A DNA stretch of 64,000 nucleotides from Streptomyces bicolor (GTDB taxonomy: Bacteria; Actinomycetota; Actinomycetes; Streptomycetales; Streptomycetaceae), in the NCBI RefSeq assembly GCF_000719285.1, contig NZ_JOFS01000001.1:248001-312000 (forward strand), written 5' to 3'. Position numbers and translations under genes: made by a program. Below the pieces are notes generated by a model. The model was not told the origin of the DNA and did not search any database. It saw only the letters and a program-made list of their open reading frames with translations. Of the stretch, positions 34,504-43,843 are shown piece after piece; position 1 is the first letter of the stretch, and every line of letters starts with the position of its first letter.

Positions 34504-37440
34504 TCACGTCCGACGGACGGGCACGTTGACATCGTCGATGTTGATGTGGCCCCAGCCACCCGTCGCCTTGTCGACGACCTCGACGTAGATCCGTTCACCG
34601 ATGTGAGCCGCGAGGTCGAAGACGACGCGGCGGTACTGCTCGACGCCGCGACCGGTCTCCTTGGCGAGCACCTTGCCGTCGCCGGCGCGGACGACGGCCG
34701 CGTAGAGACGGTCGGGGTCGTTGCCGCCCGAGACGAGCAGGTCGACCACGCCGTCTCCGCCGAGGACGACGGTGGCCGAGCGGAGGACGCCGGTGGCGTC
34801 ATCGCCGCCCGCGTCCGGGTTGAAACCCCACAGGTGGTGGCCGGCCGGGTCGTCCGGGGTCTCGGCCTGGTAGAAGGGGCCGCCCCACCCCCAGTCGGTG
34901 CGGGTGGTCACGTTGGCGTCGCTGAAGGTCGCGCCCGAGACCACGGTCCAGCCGATGAGATCCCCCGTGGCGAAGTCGTGGTTGGGGAGGGCGTCGACGT
35001 CCGTCGGGCGTGGCGGGTCGTAGGCGGCGGGGGCGACGGTGGTGTCGTAGGCGCCGTTCATGCGCCAGACGTCCAGGGACACGACCTGGGCGGAGCCGCC
35101 TTCGCTGGTCAGCCGCAGGCCGGTGGCGTCCTTGCGGGTGGGGTAGACGCGGCTGGTGAGGCTGTTGGTGCCGTTGATGTACGCCTCCAGCATCGAGCGG
35201 TCGAGCAGCACCCTCAACTTCAGCTGTCCGCCGTCGAGTTCGACCGCCCCACCGTGGACGCCCTTGCGTACGTCCGGGTCGACGCTGGAGCGGCTGCGGT
35301 CGATGGAGAAGCGGTGCTCGGTCGTGTCGTAGGAGAGCAGGGTCTGTTCGCTGCCGTCGGCGCTCGCCCGGACGGTCAGGGTGATGGTGGTGGCGTCGCC
35401 CGGGTCGATGACGGCCTCGATGTCGAGCATGTCGCCGGAGACGTCGGCGAGCCGGCGGTCGGCTTCCTTGACGGAGATCTGCCGGATCCGGGCGAGCTGC
35501 TTGCCGCGCAGGCGGGCGGCCTCGGCGATCGGTTCGACGCCGAGGGTGCCGTCCGGGCGGAGCGAGACGCTGACGGGCATGCCGGCGTTGTGCGCCCAGC
35601 CGGACTGGGCGTGCTGCTGTTCGCTGCGGCGGTCCTGGGTGATGCTGAAGAGAACGGAGCGGCCGTCGGGGGTGACGAAGCCGGACGGGCCGGTGAAGTG
35701 CTCTCCGAAGTCGAACTCTCGGGGCTTGTCGTGGTCGGGCGTGAAGCGGCAGGTGTCCTTGTCGAAGGTGCCGATCCAGTAGTAGGTGTGCTTGACGGCG
35801 TTCGGGTTGAACGCCTCCCACCAGGGGCTGACCAGCAGGATGTGCTTGCCGGTGCGCCCTCCCTTCGGGCCGGGAAGGGGGAGGAGGACGGGCAGCTCCC
35901 ACACCTCGCCGGGTTCGGGGACGGTGGCGAGGTCGTTGTGGTGCAGGGGGCCTCGGTACGTCCACGGTCCCTCGGGGCGGCGGGCGGTGTAGACGAGTGC
36001 GGTGCCGCCGTGCTTCTTGGTGATCTGGTTGCCGTTGTAATCGACGATGCCGCTGCCGACGAGTTGGTACCAGGTGCCGTCCTCCTCCCAGACGAACGGG
36101 TCGCGGAAGTTCTCCGCCCACGCCGTGCCGGGGCCGGCCGGGAGATCGGCCGGGGCTTCGGTGACCGGCTCGGACTTCATCGTCCAGGTGGGCAGGTCCG
36201 TATCCCCGTCAGCCGAGTAGGAGGACACGGCCATGCCGGTGCGCTGGCGGTAAGGGAGGCGGTCGTCGCCGCCGGTGAAGAAGAGCACCGGACCCCGGTC
36301 GCCGTCGACGTACGCCGAGCCCGACCAGCAGCCGTCCGGGCCTATCGAGTCGGCGGCCGGCGCGAGGGCTATCGGCATGTCCCGCCAGTGCACCATGTCG
36401 GTGCTGACCGCGTGCCCCCAGTGGATCTGGCCCCAGTACGGGCCGAGCGGGTCGTGCTGGTAGAAGATGTGGTACTTGCCCTTGAAGTACACGGGCGCGT
36501 GCGGCTCGTTCATCCAGTGCCAGGGCGGCAGCATGTGGAACTGAGGGCGGTGCCGGTCGCCGTCGAAACGAGCCCGGTTCAGGGTCGTCTCCGGGCGCGG
36601 CACGGTGTGGCCGGGGAGCGCCGCGAGTCGATCGGCGTGCTCGCGCTGCGCGGTCGCGTCGTCCAGGGTGCCCGGGCGGATGACGAGGCTGTCCATCAGG
36701 CCCATGTACATGTTGGCGTGGAACTCGCCGTTCAACAGTGTGGGGCGGTTGTGCCGGCCGATCAGCAGTGGTTCGGCGGCGGCCAGTTGGGGCGCCTTGT
36801 CCGGAGTGGTGGCGGTGCCGATCGGCCGGCCGTCGCGGTAGAGGCGCAGTTGCCGGGCAGTCGGGTCGTAGGTGGCGGCGACGTGGGTCCAGCGGCCCTT
36901 GGCAGCGGGCTGGTCGGCGGCTCCCTTGACCTCGATGAGGTCGATGCCGAAGCCGAGTTGGAAGACGATCTGCCCGAAGCGGCGCAGGCCGAGCAGGAAG
37001 CCGGTCTTCGCGTCCGGGTCGTGTTGGTTGACCAGGGCCTGTGGCTTGCCGTCGACGCCGTGCTCGTAGGCGTACGGGGCGATCCAGGTGTCGATGGTGA
37101 CGCCCCCGCTGGGGTCGAGGTTGCCTGGGCCGTCGGCGGTGACGACGGTGGAGTACCCGTCGAAGTACAGCGCCCGGCCGCTCACGCCGCGGCTACGTAC
37201 AGGATCGCTGTCGGGCTTGTAGCGGGCGTCGGTGAAGACGTACGCGATGGAGTCGGCGGAGCCGGAGACCGCCTCGCGGGTGACGGTGCCGGTGCGTTCG
37301 TCGAAATCCCAGCGGGCGGTGGGGCTTTGAGGACCGCGCCGTTCCTCGGCGGCAGCGGCGGGGGTGGGAGCGAACGAGAGTGGTACGACGGCGCCGCCGA
37401 TGGCGGCGGACACGACAGTGAGGGCGGTTCTTCTCCTCAT
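34504..37440 (-). CDS. Secreted LamG-GH32 fructan hydrolase
   Basis: 978 residues from the ATG at 37440, behind GGAGGCAGCC. The N-terminus RRRTALTVVSAAIGGAVVPL with AAAAEE is a Tat-like signal. Order: LamG/laminin-G-like domain (~45-240), GH32 five-bladed propeller (~285-600), GH32 beta-sandwich (~620-800) and a C-terminal galactose-binding-like module (~830-978, NHDFATGDLIGWTVVSGATF to GWGHINIDDVNV). In the propeller, RDP is present (ENFRDPFVW) and the acid-base Glu region reads EVWELPVLLPL. The nucleophile motif is WMNEPHAP instead of the classical WMNDPNG, with Glu for the catalytic Asp. It is divergent from the LacI regulator and probably degrades levan or inulin outside the cell. Confidence 0.88.
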   Translation of the reverse strand: MRRRTALTVVSAAIGGAVVPLSFAPTPAAAAEERRGPQSPTARWDFDERTGTVTREAVSGSADSIAYVFTDARYKPDSDPVRSRGVSGRALYFDGYSTVVTADGPGNLDPSGGVTIDTWIAPYAYEHGVDGKPQALVNQHDPDAKTGFLLGLRRFGQIVFQLGFGIDLIEVKGAADQPAAKGRWTHVAATYDPTARQLRLYRDGRPIGTATTPDKAPQLAAAEPLLIGRHNRPTLLNGEFHANMYMGLMDSLVIRPGTLDDATAQREHADRLAALPGHTVPRPETTLNRARFDGDRHRPQFHMLPPWHWMNEPHAPVYFKGKYHIFYQHDPLGPYWGQIHWGHAVSTDMVHWRDMPIALAPAADSIGPDGCWSGSAYVDGDRGPVLFFTGGDDRLPYRQRTGMAVSSYSADGDTDLPTWTMKSEPVTEAPADLPAGPGTAWAENFRDPFVWEEDGTWYQLVGSGIVDYNGNQITKKHGGTALVYTARRPEGPWTYRGPLHHNDLATVPEPGEVWELPVLLPLPGPKGGRTGKHILLVSPWWEAFNPNAVKHTYYWIGTFDKDTCRFTPDHDKPREFDFGEHFTGPSGFVTPDGRSVLFSITQDRRSEQQHAQSGWAHNAGMPVSVSLRPDGTLGVEPIAEAARLRGKQLARIRQISVKEADRRLADVSGDMLDIEAVIDPGDATTITLTVRASADGSEQTLLSYDTTEHRFSIDRSRSSVDPDVRKGVHGGAVELDGGQLKLRVLLDRSMLEAYINGTNSLTSRVYPTRKDATGLRLTSEGGSAQVVSLDVWRMNGAYDTTVAPAAYDPPRPTDVDALPNHDFATGDLIGWTVVSGATFSDANVTTRTDWGWGGPFYQAETPDDPAGHHLWGFNPDAGGDDATGVLRSATVVLGGDGVVDLLVSGGNDPDRLYAAVVRAGDGKVLAKETGRGVEQYRRVVFDLAAHIGERIYVEVVDKATGGWGHINIDDVNVPVRRT

Positions 37441-37480
37441 GGCTGCCTCCTGGGTGGGGCGCGGCAGGGCCTGACGCCGT

Positions 37481-37692
37481 GCCAAATCGGTTTAATCGGC
37501 TGGCTCGGCATCGTTCGCGCGCCGCTCCTGCTAACGCAAGAGCTAATGCATACCGTTTTACTTTGGCGTCACCTAGAGACCTACCAAAACGACATATAAG
37601 GTCACCGTTTCCCGTTCGATATAGCCGGAGTGTTGACATCGGGCCACGCACGGCCCAGTCTCGTCGCAACTTGCTAATCCGATTTAACAACG
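37481..37692. promoter_or_regulatory. Divergent fructan promoter region with two LacI-type operators
   Basis: AAATCGGTTTAATCGG (about 37484-37499) and, on the opposite strand, TTAAATCGGATTAG (about 37674-37687) share AAATCGG-x-TTA; the core AAATCGGTTT is nearly palindromic. One site flanks each divergent gene. The stretch between is AT-rich for this genome (TACCGTTTTACTTTGG, TTGACA at 37632-37637). Binding by the adjacent LacI-family protein is inferred. Confidence 0.55.
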
Positions 37693-37706
37693 GAGCTGAG
37701 CCGCTG

Positions 37707-38741
37707 ATGTCCGAACGCCGCGTGACCATGGCCGACGTCGCCCGCAAGGCGGGCGTCTCGCCGACGACCGCGTCGTTCGCCCTCTCCGGCCGCACCGACA
37801 TGCGCATCTCCGACACCTCCCGCCAGAAGGTGCTGGAGGCCGCCCGGGAGCTGGGCTACCGCCCCAACGTCACCGCACGAAGCCTGCGGACCAAGTCGAC
37901 CCAGACCATCGGGTTCGTCTCCGACCAGATCACCACCACCCCCTTCGCGGGCGACGTGATCCGCGGCGCGATGGAGGCCGCCCGGGAGCGGGACAACCTG
38001 CTCTTCATCACGGAGGCGGGCGGCGACCGTGATGCCGAGTCGTCGCTGGTCCATGCTCTGCTGGACCGGCAGGTCGACGCGGTGATCTACGCGTCCATGT
38101 TCACCCGGTACGTCACTCCGCCCAAGGAGCTGTTCGGGCGCCGGGTCGTGCTGCTGAACTGCCTGGCCCCCGGCTTCGACGCGCCGTCCGTCGTGCCGGA
38201 CGAGCTGGAGGCGGGCCGGGACGCGGCTCGTGCCCTGCTCGCCGCCGGTCACACCGAGGGCATCTGGGCGATCGGCGGCCACCAGGCCGTCCCGGCCACG
38301 CCCGAGGGGATCATCGCCGGCAACGAGCGCATGCGCGGTCTGGAGGAGGTCCTGCGGGCGGGCGGCGCGCGCCTGGACGGTGTCATCGAGTGCGACTGGG
38401 ACACACGCGACGGCTACCGGGAGGTGTCCGCGCTGCTCGCGGCGGGGCACCGGCCCCGGGCGCTGGTGTGCCTGACGGACCGGGTGTCCATGGGCGCGTA
38501 CCAGGCGCTCGGCGAGGCCGGTCTGTCGGTGCCGGGCGATGTGTCGGTGGTCTCCTTCGACGATCAGGACATCGCGGCCGTCCTGCGCCCGGCGCTCACC
38601 ACGCTGAAGCTGCCGCATTACCAGCTCGGCCGCCTTGCCGTGGAGCTGATCCTCCGCACGGGGCCGCTCGAAGCAGTCGTCCACCGTGTGCCCATGCCGC
38701 TGCAGGAGCGTGGCTCCATCGGTGAGCCCGCCGAGGGCTGA
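37707..38741 (+). CDS. LacI-family transcriptional regulator of the fructan locus
   Basis: 344 residues from the ATG at 37707. The N-terminal HTH is VTMADVARKAGVSPTTASFALSGRTDMRIS and the hinge helix LGYRPNVTARSLRTK. The C-terminal periplasmic-binding-type effector domain has IGFVSDQITTTPFAG, VDAVIYASMF, GHTEGIWAIGGHQ and VSVVSFDDQDIAAVLRPALTTLKLP. It lies between the secreted GH32 and the transport operon, so it probably represses both and is released by fructose or a fructo-oligosaccharide (inferred). Confidence 0.92.
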   Translation: MSERRVTMADVARKAGVSPTTASFALSGRTDMRISDTSRQKVLEAARELGYRPNVTARSLRTKSTQTIGFVSDQITTTPFAGDVIRGAMEAARERDNLLFITEAGGDRDAESSLVHALLDRQVDAVIYASMFTRYVTPPKELFGRRVVLLNCLAPGFDAPSVVPDELEAGRDAARALLAAGHTEGIWAIGGHQAVPATPEGIIAGNERMRGLEEVLRAGGARLDGVIECDWDTRDGYREVSALLAAGHRPRALVCLTDRVSMGAYQALGEAGLSVPGDVSVVSFDDQDIAAVLRPALTTLKLPHYQLGRLAVELILRTGPLEAVVHRVPMPLQERGSIGEPAEG

Positions 38742-38879
38742 CGCGGCACACCCGAAGACGGCTGTCCCGCCGTCCGGACGAGACCCGGGCGGCGGGACGA
38801 CCACCAAGAACAGCGACCGTCGCAACCGGTCGCCAAGGCGGGTCCGGCAAGACCCGTCTCAGTGAGATGGAGGAACCTC

Positions 38880-40184
38880 GTGGTGTTCAGAACCAGGCGC
38901 CTCGCCGGTGCGAGTGTAGCCGCCCTGGCGGCGACCGCGCTGGTCGCCGGATGTGCGACCGGAAGTGGCAGCGGCTCGTCCGGAGCCGACGGCGACACGC
39001 TCACCTTGTGGACGCACAACGCCGGAAACTCGGCCGAGCTGGACGTCGTCAAGAAGATCATCAAGGATTTCAACGGGTCCCAGAGCAAGTACAAGGTCAA
39101 GCTCCAGGCATTCCCGCAGAGCGACTACAACAACTCCGTCGTGGCCGCCGCCTCGGCCCGCAAGCTGCCCTGTCTGCTGGATGTGGACGGCCCCAATGTG
39201 GCGAACTGGGCCTGGGGCGGCTACCTCGCACCCATCGACGTCTCCGGCGCCGAGGTTCCGCTGTCCGACCAGCTGCCCAGCACCGTCGGTCGCTACAAGG
39301 ACAAGGTCTACGGGTTCGGCTTCTATGACGTCTCGCTGACCTTCTTCGCCCGCAAGTCGGTACTGAACGACAACGGCATCCGCATACCGACCATCGACAA
39401 GCCGTGGACCAAGACCGAGTTCGACGCGGCGCTGGCCAAGCTGAAGAAGAGCGGGAAGTTCCAGTACCCGCTGGAGATGGGCACCGGCGGCAGCGGTGAG
39501 TGGTGGTCGTACGCCTACTCCCCGCAGCTGCAGAGCTTCGGCGGCGACCTGATCAACCGCGACGGCTACAAGACCGCCTCGGGCACGCTCGACGGCAAGA
39601 AGTCCCTGGAGTGGGCGACCTGGTTCCGCTCCCTGGTGTCCAAGGGCTACATGGCGAAGAAGTCCGGGGCCGACCCCAACAAGGACTTCCTGGCCGGCAA
39701 GAGCGCCATCCAGTGGGACGGCAGCTGGAACGCGGCCAAGAACGCCGACGAGCTCGGCGACGACCTGGCGATCATCCCGCCGGTCGACTTCGGCGACGGG
39801 CCCAAGATCGGCGGTGCGTCCTGGCAGTGGGCGATGAGCTCCAGCTGCTCCAACAAGGACGGGGCGCAGGCGTGGCTGAAGTTCTCCCGCCAGACGAAGT
39901 ACTTCGTCGATTACGCCAAGGCCACCGGAACCCTCCCCGGTACCGAGGCCGCCGCCAAGCAGGTCGACGGCTACCAGCCGGGCGGGAAGTTCAGCGAACT
40001 CGTCGAGTTCGCCCGGGAGTTCGCCGTGGTGCGCCCGGTGACCCCGGCCTACCCGTACATCTCCACCGTGTTCGAGAAGGCGGCTCAGGACATCCTCGCC
40101 GGGGCCGACCCGAAGACCGCGCTCGGCCAGGCCGCGAAGGACATCGACAACAACCTCAAGACGAACAACTACTACGCCGGCTGA
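38880..40184 (+). CDS. Sugar ABC transporter substrate-binding lipoprotein
   Basis: 434 residues. I place the start at the GTG at 38880, six bases after GGAGG. The signal sequence ends in the lipobox LVAGC, so it is a membrane-anchored lipoprotein. It is a family-1 extracellular solute-binding protein (DTLTLWTHNAGNSAELDVVK, then YGFGFYDVSLTFFARKSVL, AIQWDGSWN, GASWQWAMSSSC). It is the first gene of the importer operon (binding protein, two permeases, GH32). Fructo-oligosaccharide specificity is inferred from the two GH32 genes. Confidence 0.92.
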   Translation: MVFRTRRLAGASVAALAATALVAGCATGSGSGSSGADGDTLTLWTHNAGNSAELDVVKKIIKDFNGSQSKYKVKLQAFPQSDYNNSVVAAASARKLPCLLDVDGPNVANWAWGGYLAPIDVSGAEVPLSDQLPSTVGRYKDKVYGFGFYDVSLTFFARKSVLNDNGIRIPTIDKPWTKTEFDAALAKLKKSGKFQYPLEMGTGGSGEWWSYAYSPQLQSFGGDLINRDGYKTASGTLDGKKSLEWATWFRSLVSKGYMAKKSGADPNKDFLAGKSAIQWDGSWNAAKNADELGDDLAIIPPVDFGDGPKIGGASWQWAMSSSCSNKDGAQAWLKFSRQTKYFVDYAKATGTLPGTEAAAKQVDGYQPGGKFSELVEFAREFAVVRPVTPAYPYISTVFEKAAQDILAGADPKTALGQAAKDIDNNLKTNNYYAG

Positions 40185-40262
40185 CCCGCCCGCTCCGGTT
40201 CGGGCACCCCGACCGCGCTCCCTCCGCGCGCCCGAACCGGACCGGCTTCTCCTGGAGCTACC

Positions 40263-41198
40263 GTGACCACCATGATCGCAGCCCTCGGCCGGCTGCGTCC
40301 GGTCCGGCGAACCCGAACGACCAACGCCCGCCGCCGTGAGGGCCTCACCGCCCTCGGCATGGCCACCCCGGCCGTCGCGCTGCTGATCGTCTTCCTCGTC
40401 GTACCGGTCGCCCTCGCCTTCGCCCTCGCGTTCACCGATGCGAGGCTCATCTCGCCCACCCCGGCCCGCTTCGTGGGCCTGAGGAACTTCACCCAGCTCT
40501 TCGAAGACCCGGTCTTCTACAAGTCCCTGCGCAACACGGCCTACTTCGCCGCCGTCGTCGTCCCGTTCCAGGCCGGGCTCGCCCTGGTGCTGGCGCTGCT
40601 GGTCAACGCGAAGGTGCGTGGCGTCAACTTCTTCCGCACCGTCTACTTCCTGCCGGTCGTCACCTCGATGGTCGTGGTGTCCCTGTTGTGGACCTTCCTC
40701 TACCGGCAGGACGGCCTCGTCAACCGGGTGCTCTCGGCGCTCACCTTCGGCCACGTCCAAGGCCCGGACTGGCTGGGCGACCCGGCCACCGCCATGCCCG
40801 CCATCATCCTGATGTCGGTGTGGCAGGGCGTCGGGTTCCACATGATCATCTGGCTGGCCGGGCTGCAGACCATCCCCGCCGAACTGTACGAGGCCGCAGA
40901 CCTCGACGGCGCCACCCGCTGGCACCGCTTCCGCCACGTCACCTGGCCCGGCCTGCGCGAGACACGCACGTTCGTGCTCGTCACCATCACCATCGCGGCG
41001 TTCAGCCTGTTCACCCAGATCCGGGTGATGACGCAAGGCGGCCCGCTCGACTCCACCACCACCGTGGTCTACCAGGCGGTGCACACCGGCTACGACCAGC
41101 AGCAGACCGCGTACGCGTCGGCGATCTCGCTCGTCTTCTTCGTGCTGGTGCTGGCCGTGTCCCTCGTCCAGCGTTTCCTGACCCGGGAGAAGGACTGA
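40263..41198 (+). CDS. Sugar ABC transporter permease 1 (MalF-like)
   Basis: 311 residues with six transmembrane helices. The EAA loop is EAADLDGATRWHRFRHVTWPGL (about 213-234). It forms the membrane channel with the next gene. The operon has no ATPase, so it probably uses a shared MsiK-type ATPase elsewhere, as is usual in Streptomyces. It is followed after one base by permease 2. Confidence 0.92.
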   Translation: MTTMIAALGRLRPVRRTRTTNARRREGLTALGMATPAVALLIVFLVVPVALAFALAFTDARLISPTPARFVGLRNFTQLFEDPVFYKSLRNTAYFAAVVVPFQAGLALVLALLVNAKVRGVNFFRTVYFLPVVTSMVVVSLLWTFLYRQDGLVNRVLSALTFGHVQGPDWLGDPATAMPAIILMSVWQGVGFHMIIWLAGLQTIPAELYEAADLDGATRWHRFRHVTWPGLRETRTFVLVTITIAAFSLFTQIRVMTQGGPLDSTTTVVYQAVHTGYDQQQTAYASAISLVFFVLVLAVSLVQRFLTREKD

Positions 41199-41199
41199 C

Positions 41200-42072
41200 A
41201 TGACCTCCGTCCTCAAGCACCTCGGCGGTCACGCCGGCCGGGTCGTCCCGGCCCTGGTCTTCGCGCTGCCTCTGCTGTTCATGCTGGTGTCGTCGTTCAA
41301 GCCGGACGACCAGATCTTCAGCGACCTCGGCTCCCTGCGCGCCTTCCTCCCCGTCGGCGCCCTGTCACTGGACAACTACACCGGCGTCTTCGACCGCGTC
41401 CCCGCGGCACGGTTCCTGCTGAACTCCGTGATGATCTCCTCGATCACCGTCGTGCTCGGCATCATCGTCAACAGCCTCGCCGCGTTCGCCCTGTCCCGGA
41501 TGCGCTGGCCCGGCCGCAAGGCCGTCCTCACCGCGGTCATCGCCACGCTCATCGTGCCGTTCGAGACCTTCGCGCTGCCGCTGGTGTGGTGGGTCAACCA
41601 GCTGCCGCTGCTGCGGGTCAACGGCTTCCACCTGGAGTGGACCACCGGCTGGATGGACACCTACCAGGTCCAGATCGTGCCGTTCGTCGCGAACGCCTTC
41701 TCGATCTTCTTCTTCCACCAGTACTTCCAGAGCATCCCCAAGGAGCTGGACGAGGCGGCCATCGTGGACGGCGCCGGCTGGTTCACCATCTACCGCCGCA
41801 TCGTCATGCCGCTGTCCGGTCCGGCCGTCGCCACCGTCGCCATCCTCACCTTCCTGCCCGCCTGGAACTCCTACCTCTGGCCGCTCATGGTCGTGCAGAG
41901 CGAGGAGCTGCGGCCGGTGATGGTGGGCATCTCCTACTTCTTCCAACTCAACGTCGGCTGGGGCCAGATCATGGCGTACTCCTCCATGATCACCGTGCCG
42001 ATCCTGGCCCTGTTCGTGGCCTTCCAGCGCTCGTTCGTCAACAGCATCGCCTCCACCGGCGTCAAGGGCTGA
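41200..42072 (+). CDS. Sugar ABC transporter permease 2 (MalG-like)
   Basis: 290 residues with six helices. The EAA motif is DEAAIVDGAGWFTIYRRIVMPLSGP (about 184-208). The ATG is separated by a single base from the stop of permease 1, indicating coupling. The GH32 gene starts 39 bases downstream. Confidence 0.92.
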   Translation: MTSVLKHLGGHAGRVVPALVFALPLLFMLVSSFKPDDQIFSDLGSLRAFLPVGALSLDNYTGVFDRVPAARFLLNSVMISSITVVLGIIVNSLAAFALSRMRWPGRKAVLTAVIATLIVPFETFALPLVWWVNQLPLLRVNGFHLEWTTGWMDTYQVQIVPFVANAFSIFFFHQYFQSIPKELDEAAIVDGAGWFTIYRRIVMPLSGPAVATVAILTFLPAWNSYLWPLMVVQSEELRPVMVGISYFFQLNVGWGQIMAYSSMITVPILALFVAFQRSFVNSIASTGVKG

Positions 42073-42110
42073 CCGCGCTCCTTCGACTCCCCACCCGAAA
42101 GGACATCTGC

Positions 42111-43622
42111 GTGTCCGTCCTGCCCGCAGACCCCCACCTGCCCGTCGCGCACCTGCGCCCGCCCCGCAACTGGATCAACGACCCCAACGGGCTGGCGTAC
42201 CACGACGGCCACTACCACGTGTGCTTCCAGTACAACCCGTACGGACCCGAGCACGCGAACATGCACTGGGGTCACTTCCGCAGCCCCGACCTGATCAGCT
42301 GGGAGGAACTCCCCGTCGCCCTGACCCCCACGCCGGGTGGTGAGGACGCCGACGGCTGCTTCTCCGGCAACGCCGTCTCGGCCGGCGAACGGCTCGTCGC
42401 CTTCTACTCCGCCTACCGCACCGACCGCTGGGCACAGCCGGTCACCACAGCCGAGTCACGGGACAACGGTGTCACCTGGATCCCCCGGGGAAGTCTGCTC
42501 ATCCCCGAGCTGCCCGACGGCGCGACGATGTACCGCGACCCGTACGTATGGCGCGAGGACGGCCGCTGGCGCATGCTGGTCGGCTCCGCCCAGGCGGACG
42601 GCCGGGCGGCGGCCCTGCTGTACGAGTCCGAAGACCTGGAACGGTGGGAGTACCGGGGCGAGTTCCTGGACCGGGCCCCGCAGCCGGTGGCACCGGATGC
42701 CGACACCGGGCTGGGCTGGGAGTGCCCGCAGTACCTGCACGCGAACGGACGCGGCGCGCTGCTCGTCGGCGCCTGGGACCCGGAACTAGGACCCCGCCGC
42801 ACCGTGTTCTACCCGGGCCGCGAACAGGGCGGCCGCTTCCTCGCCGACACCCCCGCCCTCCTCGACCACGGCCCCGACTTCTACGCCCCGGCCCTGCTGG
42901 CCGCCCCCGACGGACGGTGGCTGCTGTGGGGCTGGGCCTGGGAAGCCCGCGACCCCGAGTGGGTACGCGAGGCCGGCTGGGCCGGGCTGCTGACCTTCCC
43001 ACGCGAGGTGACACTCGCGGAGGACGGCTCCGTACGACAGCGACCGGCCGCGGAACTCCTCGCGCTGCGCGACGAGCGCGCGGTGACCGCCGCGGGCGAG
43101 ACCAACGGAACCGCCGTACTGGGAACGGTAGGCCCGAGCTTCGACCTCACAGCCCGCCTGGAACCCCGCACCGCGACCTCGGCAACCGGGCTGCGTCTGG
43201 TCACCTCCGCGGACGGCACCGAGTACCTGGACATCAGGATCGACACCGACGCGGGCGAACTCGTCGTCGACCGCGACCACTCCTCCCTCGACCCGCGCGC
43301 CCACGGCGGCACGTTCCGCGTCCCCTGCCCCGAGATGAAGGCTGCGGCAGGTGCCCCGGTCGAACTGCGCCTGGTGGTGGACCGCTCCGTCGCCGAGCTC
43401 TACCTGCCATCGGGCCAGACCATGACCCTGCGGTTCTACCCCACCGGCGGCACACCCTGGCGGATCGAGGCCCGCTCCGGAGGCGAGGGGGTCCTCGGCT
43501 ACACGGTCGGGGTCTGGAACCTGCGTCCGTACACCATGCGGTACGCGAACGACACAAACGCCGAGTCCACACTCACGGACATCGGTCTCGTCCATACCGA
43601 AGGGTTCCGGAGCCGTGCGTGA
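42111..43622 (+). CDS. Intracellular GH32 beta-fructosidase
   Basis: 503 residues from the GTG at 42111 (AAAGGA eight bases upstream); the open frame continues far upstream but overlaps the permease gene. No signal peptide. It is a classical GH32: NWINDPNG with the Asp nucleophile (about residue 17-24), MYRDPYVW (RDP, transition-state stabiliser) and GWECPQYL with the acid-base Glu (ECP). A GH32 C-terminal beta-sandwich follows (LRLVVDRSVAELYLPSGQTM). It should hydrolyse imported fructo-oligosaccharides or sucrose in the cytoplasm. Last gene of the fructan operon. Confidence 0.93.
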   Translation: MSVLPADPHLPVAHLRPPRNWINDPNGLAYHDGHYHVCFQYNPYGPEHANMHWGHFRSPDLISWEELPVALTPTPGGEDADGCFSGNAVSAGERLVAFYSAYRTDRWAQPVTTAESRDNGVTWIPRGSLLIPELPDGATMYRDPYVWREDGRWRMLVGSAQADGRAAALLYESEDLERWEYRGEFLDRAPQPVAPDADTGLGWECPQYLHANGRGALLVGAWDPELGPRRTVFYPGREQGGRFLADTPALLDHGPDFYAPALLAAPDGRWLLWGWAWEARDPEWVREAGWAGLLTFPREVTLAEDGSVRQRPAAELLALRDERAVTAAGETNGTAVLGTVGPSFDLTARLEPRTATSATGLRLVTSADGTEYLDIRIDTDAGELVVDRDHSSLDPRAHGGTFRVPCPEMKAAAGAPVELRLVVDRSVAELYLPSGQTMTLRFYPTGGTPWRIEARSGGEGVLGYTVGVWNLRPYTMRYANDTNAESTLTDIGLVHTEGFRSRA

Positions 43623-43733
43623 ATTCCGCTTCCGTCAACCACCCCGGCTCTCCAGACATTCGAAGTCCACGAATCCCATTGGCCCATCGGCCGGTCATCA
43701 GGGCACGGAGCCCCAAAGGAATTTCCGTCCTGG

Positions 43734-43753
43734 GGAGGTCTCCATATGGAGAT
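43734..43753. promoter_or_regulatory. Palindromic site GGAGGTCTCCATATGGAGAT upstream of histidine kinase 1
   Basis: Contains the perfect 14-bp palindrome TCTCCATATGGAGA (43739-43752). The site recurs with one change at 53385-53404 upstream of the paralogous kinase; its end lies ~91 bases before the kinase start here and ~93 there. It is the best candidate for the response-regulator binding site. Confidence 0.6.
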
Positions 43754-43843
43754 ACCGAGACAAGGTTCTGCTGACAGTCGACACTCAAAGCCCTTTAGTT
43801 ACCGACCGGTTGAACCTGTTCGGCCCCTGGAAGGCGCCATACC

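Noticed and set aside
34090..37599. 1169-codon plus-strand open frame opposite the secreted GH32
   Set aside because: It is the antisense of the GH32 coding sequence; no domain and extreme Val/Gly/Asp bias.
38859..41216. 785-codon minus-strand open frame over the sugar importer
   Set aside because: Antisense to the binding protein and permease; no recognisable protein features.
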